Below, in pieces: positions 31,515-38,803 of a DNA stretch of 64,000 bases. Both the position numbers and the translations under genes were made by a program. The notes beneath the pieces are model-generated. The model was not told the DNA's origin. It saw only the letters and a program-made list of their open reading frames with translations, and did not search any database. Location of the stretch: assembly GCF_002160765.1 (NCBI RefSeq), contig NZ_NFLF01000006.1:62001-126000 (forward strand), in the 5' to 3' direction. This stretch comes from Lachnoclostridium sp. An138 (GTDB lineage Bacteria > Bacillota > Clostridia > Lachnospirales > Lachnospiraceae). How positions within the stretch are numbered: the stretch's first letter is position 1; every line of letters begins with the position of its first letter.

Positions 31515-32857
31515 GACAGCTTCACCAGTCCGGCATCCGCAAGCTTCTGCAGAGACATGAGAATTCCCAGCTTGGCATGGGGCCAGGTCAGGCCCCCCTG
31601 AAAATACACCGCATAGGGCGGCTTGATGGGGCCGTCCGCGGAAAGCTCAATGGAAGAGCCCTGCACGAAAGCTCCTGCCGCCATAATCACGTCGCTGTCA
31701 TAGCCCGGCATGGCCCAGGGCTCCGGAGTCACATAGCTGTCCACCGGAGCGGCCGCCTGAATTCCCTGGCAGAACGCAATGACGCCCTCCGGTTTTCCAA
31801 AGGTGACAGCCTGAATAATGTCGTGGCGGCTCTCCGTTCCATTCGGGATCACAGCAAAGCCCAGCTTTTCATAAATATTGGCCGCGAAAATCGCGCCTTT
31901 GAGCGCTGCGGCCGTCACTGTGGGAGCCAGGAAAAATCCCTGGTAAAAACTCTGCATCACGCCCAGGGAAGCTCCCACCTCTTTTCCGAGTCCCGGCGAA
32001 GTCAGACGGTAAGCCGCGTTTTCCACATACTCCTCTTTTCCCACAATGTAACCGCCGATGGGCGCAAGCCCGCCGCCCGGATTCTTGATCAGAGAGCCGA
32101 CACAAAGATCCGCCCCCACGTCTGTAGGCTCAATGCGCTCTACGAATTCTCCATAGCAGTTGTCCACCATGCAGATCACGTCCGGCCTTCTCTCCTTAAT
32201 AAATGCGATCAGCTCTCCGATCTGTCTTACGGAAAAGGTCGGGCGGGTCTGATAGCCTTTGGAGCGCTGAATGGTCACAAGCCTGGTCTTCTCATTCAAA
32301 GCCGCCTCAATAGCCGGATAGTCAAAGCTTCCGTCCTCCTTCAGCTCTACCTGCCGGTAGGACACGCCATACTCCGCCAGCGAACCGTTGGAGGGCCGGA
32401 TTCCGATAACCTCCTCCAGCGTGTCATATGGCTTTCCCACCGGGGAAAGCAGCTCGTCTCCGGGACGGAGGTTGCCGGAGAGAGCTACCGCCAGCGCGTG
32501 GGTTCCGCAGGCGATCTGCGGACGCACCAGAGCGGACTCCGCGTGAAAGGCCGCCGCGTAGACCTCTTCCAGCTTCTCCCGTCCCAGATCATTGTAGCCG
32601 TAGCCGCTGGTCGCCGCAAAACAGGCTGCTTCTACCCGGGCCTTCTGCATGGCTCCCACCACCTTCAGCTGATTGTACTCGGCTGTGGCGTCAATGGCCT
32701 CAAACCGTTCCTTCAGCGTCTTTTCAATCTCCTGGCCGAACCCATAGACCTCCCTGCGGATGCCAAGCTCCCGGTACATCTCTTCCGTCTGTGTATATTC
32801 TGTCTGTGTATATTCTGTCTGTGTATTTTCCGTCCGTATATTCTCTGTCTGTGTCAT
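31511..32857 (-). CDS. Methionine gamma-lyase-like PLP protein (COG4100, YnbB type)
   Basis: A PLP-dependent fold-type I protein of about 448 residues. QIACGTHALAVALSGNLRPGDELL, VCMVDNCYGEFVE and the PLP-lysine region GSLIKNPGGGLAPIGGYIVG are characteristic of the group annotated as methionine gamma-lyase family or aluminium-resistance proteins. The reaction is likely a C-S lyase type but unproven. The start is unsure. Frames open to 32953, and ATGs lie at 32890, 32857 and 32779; I chose 32857 because GGAG is six bases upstream. The first 25 residues are TQTEN/TQTEY repeats, outside the conserved fold. It lies about 100 bases after miaA, as ynbB lies near miaA in bacilli. Confidence 0.85.
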   Translation of the reverse strand: MTQTENIRTENTQTEYTQTEYTQTEEMYRELGIRREVYGFGQEIEKTLKERFEAIDATAEYNQLKVVGAMQKARVEAACFAATSGYGYNDLGREKLEEVYAAAFHAESALVRPQIACGTHALAVALSGNLRPGDELLSPVGKPYDTLEEVIGIRPSNGSLAEYGVSYRQVELKEDGSFDYPAIEAALNEKTRLVTIQRSKGYQTRPTFSVRQIGELIAFIKERRPDVICMVDNCYGEFVERIEPTDVGADLCVGSLIKNPGGGLAPIGGYIVGKEEYVENAAYRLTSPGLGKEVGASLGVMQSFYQGFFLAPTVTAAALKGAIFAANIYEKLGFAVIPNGTESRHDIIQAVTFGKPEGVIAFCQGIQAAAPVDSYVTPEPWAMPGYDSDVIMAAGAFVQGSSIELSADGPIKPPYAVYFQGGLTWPHAKLGILMSLQKLADAGLVKLS

Positions 32858-32959
32858 TCCTGTCTCCATCGTCTCTGTCTCCCTTTCCATCTTTCTTTGT
32901 TTTTCTGCCCTCAGCTGACAAGAGCCTGCGCGTCCCTGCCAGCCGAAGGACACTCTGAT

Positions 32960-33919
32960 CTATGAAATAATTCCTTTTTCTCTTAATACCTGCAGCATAG
33001 ATTCCAGAATCGCTGCCTCGTCATAGTGATACTGCTGCTTGTCTATCCATACCACATCCCGCTCCCGGCGGAACCAGGTCAGCTGGCGCTTGGCAAAGTG
33101 CCGGGTATCCCGTTTCAGAATCCGCACCGCCTCATCCAGGGAGCATTCTCCGTCCAGAAAAGAAAGCAGCTCCTTGTAGCCCAGTCCCTGCATGGAAACC
33201 ATACCCCGGCGGAGTCCTTCCTCTTTCAGCCTCTCCACCTCCTGAAGCAGGCCTTCCTCCATCATCTGGTCCACCCGGGCATCGATCCGTTCATAGAGCC
33301 GTCCTCTTTCGTCATTCAACACGAAATACGCAAAATTGTAAGGCGATTCTTTGGCTTTCTGTTCCTCATTGTGCTCGGAGATTCTTTTTCCGGTCAGCCG
33401 GTAGAATTCCAGCGCCCGGATCACACGCTTCACATTATGGGCATGAATTTCCTCCGCTGCCTTCGGATCTGCCTTAGCCAAAAGAGCATGAAGCCTTTCT
33501 CCACCCTCCCGGGCGGCCAGCTCTTCCAGCTCCGCGCGGATCTCTGTCTGCGCTTCATTTTCCGTAAAATCTATATCGTAGAGCAGCGCCTGAATATAAA
33601 AGCCGGTGCCGCCCGCCACAATGGGAATATGACCGTTTGCCCGAATCTTCCCCAGAGCCTCCTTTGCCAGCTGCTGGAACCGGACCACATGAAACTCTTC
33701 ATCGGGCTCCAGTACGTCGATCAGATAATGGGGAACCCCCTCCATCTCCTCTGGGCGCACCTTGGCCGATCCGATATCCATGCGGCGGTATACCTGCATG
33801 GAATCTGCCGAAATGATCTCTCCGCCTATGGCATGAGCCAGAGCGATGGAAAGCTTTGTCTTTCCCACTGCCGTCGGCCCTGTAAGAATCACAAGAGGTT
33901 CCTTCTGCTTTTCCGTCAT
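32960..33919 (-). CDS. miaA: tRNA dimethylallyltransferase
   Basis: MiaA adds a dimethylallyl group to A37 of tRNAs reading UNN codons. The P-loop is VILTGPTAVGKTKLSIALA. ISADSMQVYRRMDIGSAKV, VPHYLIDVLEPDEEFHV and PIVAGGTGFYIQALLYDID are family signatures, and the length of 319 residues is normal. GGAGCAGGGCC precedes the ATG at 33919. Confidence 0.96.
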   Translation of the reverse strand: MTEKQKEPLVILTGPTAVGKTKLSIALAHAIGGEIISADSMQVYRRMDIGSAKVRPEEMEGVPHYLIDVLEPDEEFHVVRFQQLAKEALGKIRANGHIPIVAGGTGFYIQALLYDIDFTENEAQTEIRAELEELAAREGGERLHALLAKADPKAAEEIHAHNVKRVIRALEFYRLTGKRISEHNEEQKAKESPYNFAYFVLNDERGRLYERIDARVDQMMEEGLLQEVERLKEEGLRRGMVSMQGLGYKELLSFLDGECSLDEAVRILKRDTRHFAKRQLTWFRRERDVVWIDKQQYHYDEAAILESMLQVLREKGIIS

Positions 33920-34008
33920 GGCCCTGCTCCTTTCCTTATCTTCTGCTGAATCTTTTCTATTTTAGTATTAAATGTCCGGGATTTCAACCAGAAATTTTCC
34001 TGCGCCGC

Positions 34009-34057
34009 AAAAACAAAAAGCGCCCTGCGGATGGCAGTCTTCCTGTCCGCACAGCGC
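34009..34057 (-). terminator. Terminator of the amino-acid ABC operon
   Basis: GCGC-TGCGGA/TCCGCA-GCGC arms (34020-34057) with a two-base internal mismatch and a 14-base loop. On the minus strand they are followed by TTTTTGTTTTTG. Confidence 0.85.
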
Positions 34058-34108
34058 CTTTACGCTTTACATTTCGTTTTATCTCTTTTTCTTTCTTTTT
34101 ATCCTTTT

Positions 34109-34894
34109 CTACCCCTGCGTATACCGTGACAGGAACTGTCTCGTACGCTCTTCCCGGGTGTGCTCAAAGATCTCCTCCGGCGTACCCTCTTCCATGATCT
34201 TTCCCTCATCCATAAAGATCACCTTGCTGGCCACATCGTGGGCAAAGGCCATCTCATGGGTAACAATGATCATGGTCGTCTTCTGATCCGCCAGCTCTTT
34301 GATCACCTTAAGAACCTCTCCGGTCAGCTCCGGGTCCAGAGCCGAGGTGGGCTCGTCAAAGCAGAGAATATCCGGTTTCAGCGCAAGAGCCCGGGCAATC
34401 GCCACACGCTGGCACTGGCCTCCGGAAAGCTGGTGGGGATAATTATTCATCCGGTCGCCCAGCCCCATCTGTACCAGAAGCTCTTTTGCCTCTTCCTCGA
34501 TCTCCTGATGGATCTCCTTTTTCCGGGCCTTGTAATCCGGCTGCTCCTTTGCCAGAAGCTCTCTGGCCAGCATTACGTTGCCAAGGGCCGTATACTGGGG
34601 GAACAGGTTAAAGGACTGAAACACCAGGCCGAAATGAAGGCGTTTCTTCCGTATTTCTTCCTCCTGCTTTGTCTGGGGAACCGATGCGTCAAAAAGCACC
34701 TCCCCATTCACGCGGATTACGCCTGTATCCGGCTGCTCCAAAAAATTCAGGCAGCGTAAGAAAGTGGTCTTACCGCTTCCGGAGGAACCAATGATGGAAA
34801 GCACCTCACCCTTCTCCAGGGTAAATCCGATATCCTTCAGGACCTCTGTATCCTCAAAATTCTTACTGATATGTTCTACTTCCAGAATTGCCAT
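34109..34894 (-). CDS. Polar amino-acid ABC transporter ATP-binding protein
   Basis: The ATPase of an amino-acid uptake system, 261 residues. Walker A is [15 protein letters not shown], the signature is [35 protein letters not shown] (signature and Walker B consecutive), and the H-loop is MIIVTHEM. The sequence is closest in style to GlnQ/ArtP-type proteins. It is the last gene of a binding protein-permease-ATPase operon that ends in a strong terminator. Confidence 0.95.
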   Translation of the reverse strand: MAILEVEHISKNFEDTEVLKDIGFTLEKGEVLSIIGSSGSGKTTFLRCLNFLEQPDTGVIRVNGEVLFDASVPQTKQEEEIRKKRLHFGLVFQSFNLFPQYTALGNVMLARELLAKEQPDYKARKKEIHQEIEEEAKELLVQMGLGDRMNNYPHQLSGGQCQRVAIARALALKPDILCFDEPTSALDPELTGEVLKVIKELADQKTTMIIVTHEMAFAHDVASKVIFMDEGKIMEEGTPEEIFEHTREERTRQFLSRYTQG

Positions 34895-34908
34895 CGTCTT
34901 CCGCCTCC

Positions 34909-35592
34909 TTACCTGAAATATTCCAGCTTCCGTTCCAGACGTCCCAGAAGGACCGTCATCACGCCGCTGAAAATCAGATAGTAAAAGGCCGTAAAAAACA
35001 GCGGCCAGATCACGCCGGAAATTCCCTGGGAACCCTTCATGAATGATTCTCCCGCCCAGATAATTTCCTGCAGCGCGATGGTAGTAGCCAGAGAAGTATC
35101 CTTTACCAGAGTTATAACCTCGTTGGACATGGGCGGCACAATACGCTTGATCATCTGCAGCAGCTTGACCTTGAAAAAGATCTGCCTGCGCGTCATGCCG
35201 AGCACCAGGCCGGCCTCCTCCTGCCCTGCCGGAACGCCCTGGATACCTCCCCGGTAGATCACCGAGAAATAGCAGGCATAATTGATGATAAAGGCTACGG
35301 AAGCCGCTACAAAACGGCCGGCGTTTCCTCTCCAGATCTGATTGTGAAACACCAGACCCGGGAAGTAAAAGATGATCATGAGCTGGATCATAAGCGGCGT
35401 ACCGCGTATGATCCAGACGATGATATTTGTCAGCCAGCTTAAGGGCTTAAACCGGGACATGGAGCCGAAGGCTATCACAAGCCCCAGAGGCACCGCGCCC
35501 ACAAGCGTTACAAAAAACAGTTTCAGTGTCTGCAGAAAGCCAGCGTTCAGAGAACGGATGACAATCGGCAGCTGTTCCATTATCAGTTCCAT
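34909..35592 (-). CDS. Polar amino-acid ABC transporter permease
   Basis: A 227-residue membrane protein of the HisM/GlnP family with about five transmembrane helices. [20 protein letters not shown] and [18 protein letters not shown] are typical N-terminal family features. The coupling-helix (EAA) region is [20 protein letters not shown], which contacts the ATPase. As a single permease it is expected to work as a homodimer. ATGs at 35592 and 35580 are both possible; the longer is given. Confidence 0.92.
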   Translation of the reverse strand: MELIMEQLPIVIRSLNAGFLQTLKLFFVTLVGAVPLGLVIAFGSMSRFKPLSWLTNIIVWIIRGTPLMIQLMIIFYFPGLVFHNQIWRGNAGRFVAASVAFIINYACYFSVIYRGGIQGVPAGQEEAGLVLGMTRRQIFFKVKLLQMIKRIVPPMSNEVITLVKDTSLATTIALQEIIWAGESFMKGSQGISGVIWPLFFTAFYYLIFSGVMTVLLGRLERKLEYFR

Positions 35593-35596
35593 TTGA

Positions 35597-36517
35597 TTAC
35601 TCTGCCGTTTCCTCAGCTGCAGTCTCCGCGTTCAGAAGCGCTGCCTGCACACCGTATTTTTCTGCCGTCGTCTGCATGGTTCCATTCTCATAGCACTGTG
35701 TGAAGAAGTCGTTCAGAACCGCTGCCAGATCAGAGCCCTGACGGAAGCCCACACCGTATTCCTCGCTGTTCAGGCTTACCGTATAAGTAAGATTATCGTA
35801 GCCGGTTCCCTCGCCTACCATAGCTGCCGCCATCAGAAGATCGATAACCGCCGCGTCAGAGGTGCCGGACGCTACCTCAAGAAGAGCGTCAGACTGGGCG
35901 GAAACCGGAGTATAATTCAAGCCGAGAGCGCTTACCTCTGCCTCGCCCGCGCTGCCTGCCTCTACCGCAAAGCTCAAATCAGACAGGCTTTCCACATCCT
36001 GATAGTCCTCAGCCACATCAGAGGGAACTACGACCACCTGAGCATTCATCAAGTATGGATCGGTGCACTCCATAGAGCTTGTCACTTCGTCTGTCAGCGT
36101 CATGCCATTCCATACGCAGTCGATGGCATTGCTGTCCAGCTCCAGAATCTTGCTGTCCCAGTCAATCTCAACAAATTCTGCCGTGATTCCCAGGCTTTCC
36201 GCAAAGGCATTGGCCAGATCCGCGTCAAAGCCAATCCACTCGCCATTCTCATCCATATAGTCCATGGGCTCAAAGTTCGTGATTCCCACTACCAGAGTTC
36301 CCTTCTCCAGCACATATTCCATATCGCTGGCCGCCTCAGAGGTATCCGCAGTCTCTTCTGTCTCTGCCGTATCCTCCGCATTCTCCGCAGCGTCTTCCGC
36401 CGCGTCCTCCGCGTCCGTGTTGGTCACAACTTCTTCGCTGGAAGAAGATCCGCAGCCCGCAATCATGGATGCTGCAAGGCAGCCGCACAGTAATAAGCTT
36501 AAAACTCTTTTTTTCAT
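35597..36517 (-). CDS. Amino-acid ABC transporter substrate-binding lipoprotein
   Basis: A 306-residue extracellular solute-binding protein (family 3). The signal peptide MKKRVLSLLLCGCLAASMIAGC ends in a lipobox (MIAGC), so Cys22 should be lipid-anchored. A Ser/Glu/Ala/Thr-rich linker (about 23-60) leads to the mature domain (LVVGITNFEPMDYMDENGEW, WNGMTLTDEV). The ligand cannot be told from sequence by eye. GGGAGGAAAGT precedes the ATG at 36517. The two-cysteine signal peptide (CGC) is unremarkable. Confidence 0.92.
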   Translation of the reverse strand: MKKRVLSLLLCGCLAASMIAGCGSSSSEEVVTNTDAEDAAEDAAENAEDTAETEETADTSEAASDMEYVLEKGTLVVGITNFEPMDYMDENGEWIGFDADLANAFAESLGITAEFVEIDWDSKILELDSNAIDCVWNGMTLTDEVTSSMECTDPYLMNAQVVVVPSDVAEDYQDVESLSDLSFAVEAGSAGEAEVSALGLNYTPVSAQSDALLEVASGTSDAAVIDLLMAAAMVGEGTGYDNLTYTVSLNSEEYGVGFRQGSDLAAVLNDFFTQCYENGTMQTTAEKYGVQAALLNAETAAEETAE

Positions 36518-36631
36518 ACTTTCCTCCCACTGCCGCATAGCGGCTGATTATTCCCGTATCCCGGTCCGGCACGGGTTTGTGCTTTCTTTCTCTACCAATT
36601 GGCCACTGTACCTTAGTAAAGTCACGAAGGC

Positions 36632-36660
36632 ATTTTACCATACCGCCGGCTGTCTGTCAA
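36632..36660 (-). promoter_or_regulatory. Sigma-A promoter of the amino-acid ABC operon
   Basis: Minus-strand -35 TTGACA (36655-36660), 17-base spacer, -10 TAAAAT (36632-36637). A GC-rich hairpin (about 36553-36575, CCCGT/ACGGG) lies in the leader of about 110 bases. Confidence 0.85.
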
Positions 36661-36693
36661 GCAGAAAGGGGCGGGCCTTTGGGGACCCGCCCC
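36660..36693 (-). terminator. Terminator of the three-gene unknown operon
   Basis: Perfect GGGGCGGG/CCCGCCCC stem (36668-36675 with 36686-36693), followed on the minus strand by TTTCTGCTT. It directly abuts the ABC operon promoter, separating the two units. Confidence 0.75.
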
Positions 36694-36764
36694 TGCAGCT
36701 GCCGCTGTTCACTCTCTTTTCAGCAGCCTGCAAATCTGAATTAGCATCCTGCGCCTTCCCCCGC

Positions 36765-37553
36765 TTAAGAATACCTTGTGTTCTTTTCGTATTCCCGTTC
36801 CAGCTCATACAGGCGGGCAGACAGATCCTGGGGCAGTAAGAAATGCTCCCCCGCTTCCTTTTCCAGCCGTTCATACTCTTCCGTCAGTTCCTCCAGCTGA
36901 TCCCCGCGGATCTTCTGAAGCTCCATGGCTTCCTCAAAATCCTCGTCCGAAAGGCCCAGGCGCATGGCGCAGACATATTCCTTCAGCACGGCCGGGTCCT
37001 TCTGATACTGCCAGGAGGTCCGGAAGGCCTGAGCCGCCTTTCCAAACAGAAACAGACGGCAGCAGCAGACCCCAAGATTGTTCCAGACATGAGCATAAAA
37101 CTCTACTCCCAGCCGCTCACTCTGCCGGATATCGAGAATCTTCTGATATTCATAGATAGCCGCCTGATAATTTCCTCCTACAAAATACTCATCCGCCCGG
37201 AGCTTCAGGCGTTCCTGCTCCTGGTAGGTATTCAGCACCTTCATTTTAGCCGTAAGCTGGGTAAGCTCCTCCTGGGAATAAAAATCCACGCTCCGAAGAA
37301 TCGTCAGAACCATATTTTGAAGGCTGCCCCCGGCCTCCATGCCCTTCTGCAGCCGATCCGCCAGCTCCGGATTGTGCATCTCCGTACGGAGCCAGTCCCA
37401 GAGCCGTTGCCCCAGCATCTTTTTATCAACCAGATAAATATTTTCATACAGAAAATAGGCCAGTTCTTCCATGGAATAAATCCGGGCTCCCATGCTCTCG
37501 ATGTAATAAGGGGTCTCCGCCGGTTCGTTTTTGCATATCATCACTGCTCCCAT
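36765..37553 (-). CDS. TPR-like protein of unknown function (third gene of unknown operon)
   Basis: A 262-residue soluble, mostly helical protein. After a distinct N-terminal helical part (YSMEELAYFLYENIYLVDKK), residues about 120-200 contain tetratricopeptide-like pairs (ADEYFVGGNYQAAIYEYQKI, VWNNLGVCCCRLFLFGKAAQ, AFRTSWQYQKDPAVLKEYV). The C-terminus is a charged coiled coil ending at ERLEKEAGEH and beyond. No catalytic motif is seen. TPR segments usually bind proteins. GGAGGATGAACC supports the ATG at 37553. It follows the Hsp70-like gene by 74 bases and is followed by a terminator. Confidence 0.8.
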   Translation of the reverse strand: MGAVMICKNEPAETPYYIESMGARIYSMEELAYFLYENIYLVDKKMLGQRLWDWLRTEMHNPELADRLQKGMEAGGSLQNMVLTILRSVDFYSQEELTQLTAKMKVLNTYQEQERLKLRADEYFVGGNYQAAIYEYQKILDIRQSERLGVEFYAHVWNNLGVCCCRLFLFGKAAQAFRTSWQYQKDPAVLKEYVCAMRLGLSDEDFEEAMELQKIRGDQLEELTEEYERLEKEAGEHFLLPQDLSARLYELEREYEKNTRYS

Positions 37554-37627
37554 GGTTCATCCTCCTCTTCTTTCTCCACTGTCAGCCCGTCTTCCGCAAG
37601 GCTCCCACACAGACTCCGCGTTCTGTT

Positions 37628-38728
37628 TCAGCCTCCCAGATCCACCTCTTCCGTCCAGGTCAAATCCGAAGAAGGAAACAGTTCTCCGAACCCCAGATCG
37701 CTCACCTGCACCTGAAGTCTGTCCACGCTTAGGAATTCAGCCGATATGCGGAGTCTGGTGGCCCTGGGCGGCCTGTCCGGCAGGCCCGCCAGCAGCAGGC
37801 TCTCCTTCAGCGTATCTCCTGCCTGCATGGGCTTTAAGATAAACTCCACTACCGGCTCACTGCAGAGCAGCGCCTGGCACTCTGCTTTTGCCTCATACCA
37901 GCTTTCGCCCGCTTCCAGCAGAGTGTAGACAGCATTTCTGCCCGATCCGGGCGTGAGCAGACCCACATTATAAGAAATCTTATCTTCCCCCAGAAACACA
38001 TAGGTTCTCTCTCCGGTCAGTCCCGCCTCCTGAGCTGCCCGGAAGCAGGCTCCTTTGGCAAAAAGATTATTGCCGGCGAACACTCTTCTTCCGCTGGCGC
38101 AGAGCACCCGGAGAGACTGCTCATACCACTTTTCCTCAAAGGCTTCTCCCACCAGAAACACAGAGGAAACCGGACGCTCGGAAAAAATAGCCTTTGCCAT
38201 TCCAAGAAGAATCTCGTCCTTCTCTTCCGGCTGCAGGCCGGAAACAGGCTGCTTCCACTCCTCCTGGCTTTCCGTTCTCGCAAGAAAGGGCAGGGTGCGG
38301 GCATTCACATGCAGCGCGACTGCTTCCAGCAATTCTCCCTCACAGGAAAACAGCACTGTCTGATGCCTCCAGATCTCACGGGACTGATTCAAGACGTAAG
38401 CGCAGTAGCTTTCCTGGCGGGTCTGCACATGAATCCTGCTTTCCGGCACTCCCATAATCTGCATGGTCATCTTCCGAATCTGCTCCACATGCTGCTCGGA
38501 AGCCTCTGCCACGGAAAACACCACTGCTTCCGCTTCATGGATTTTCCCATAAGGCTTTAAAAGCCGCATGGCCTTTTTCAGAAACAGCTCCAGGCTCTCT
38601 GTGGGAATTCTGTATTTTTCCGCTCCTGCCACCACTGAGATGGAGACGGGTTCCTTCGTCTTTTCATTCCAGCAGCAGATCTGCGAATATTCTTTTCCCA
38701 AATCGAAACCGACCACAAAGGCTCCCAC
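37628..38728 (-). CDS. Hsp70/actin-fold protein with degenerate nucleotide site (DUF5716-like)
   Basis: A 366-residue protein starting at a GTG (38728) behind GGAGG. The N-terminus VVGFDLGKEYSQICCW fits the phosphate-1 loop of the Hsp70/actin superfamily. At the phosphate-2 position the strand reads VLFSCEGELLEAVALHV, without the DxGG core. The adenosine-motif position reads VFLVGEAFEEKW rather than a GG pair, followed by NNLFAKGACFRAA. The C-terminal third is beta-rich (RLRISAEFLSVDRLQVQVSD, then LGFGELFPSS), like an Hsp70 substrate-binding domain. It is probably a chaperone-like or scaffold pseudo-ATPase. I recall DUF5716 as the matching family; unverified. Confidence 0.75.
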   Translation of the reverse strand: MGAFVVGFDLGKEYSQICCWNEKTKEPVSISVVAGAEKYRIPTESLELFLKKAMRLLKPYGKIHEAEAVVFSVAEASEQHVEQIRKMTMQIMGVPESRIHVQTRQESYCAYVLNQSREIWRHQTVLFSCEGELLEAVALHVNARTLPFLARTESQEEWKQPVSGLQPEEKDEILLGMAKAIFSERPVSSVFLVGEAFEEKWYEQSLRVLCASGRRVFAGNNLFAKGACFRAAQEAGLTGERTYVFLGEDKISYNVGLLTPGSGRNAVYTLLEAGESWYEAKAECQALLCSEPVVEFILKPMQAGDTLKESLLLAGLPDRPPRATRLRISAEFLSVDRLQVQVSDLGFGELFPSSDLTWTEEVDLGG

Positions 38729-38803
38729 TGCAATTCCTCCTTCTCTTTCGTCTTATTCTTCCATCTTGTTCTTCTGCCGTACTCTTCCGCCGTGTTCAGG
38801 ACC

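Noticed and set aside
32785-32862. Possible CRISPR-like array
   Set aside because: The units are 15-base direct tandem repeats without spacers, inside a coding frame.
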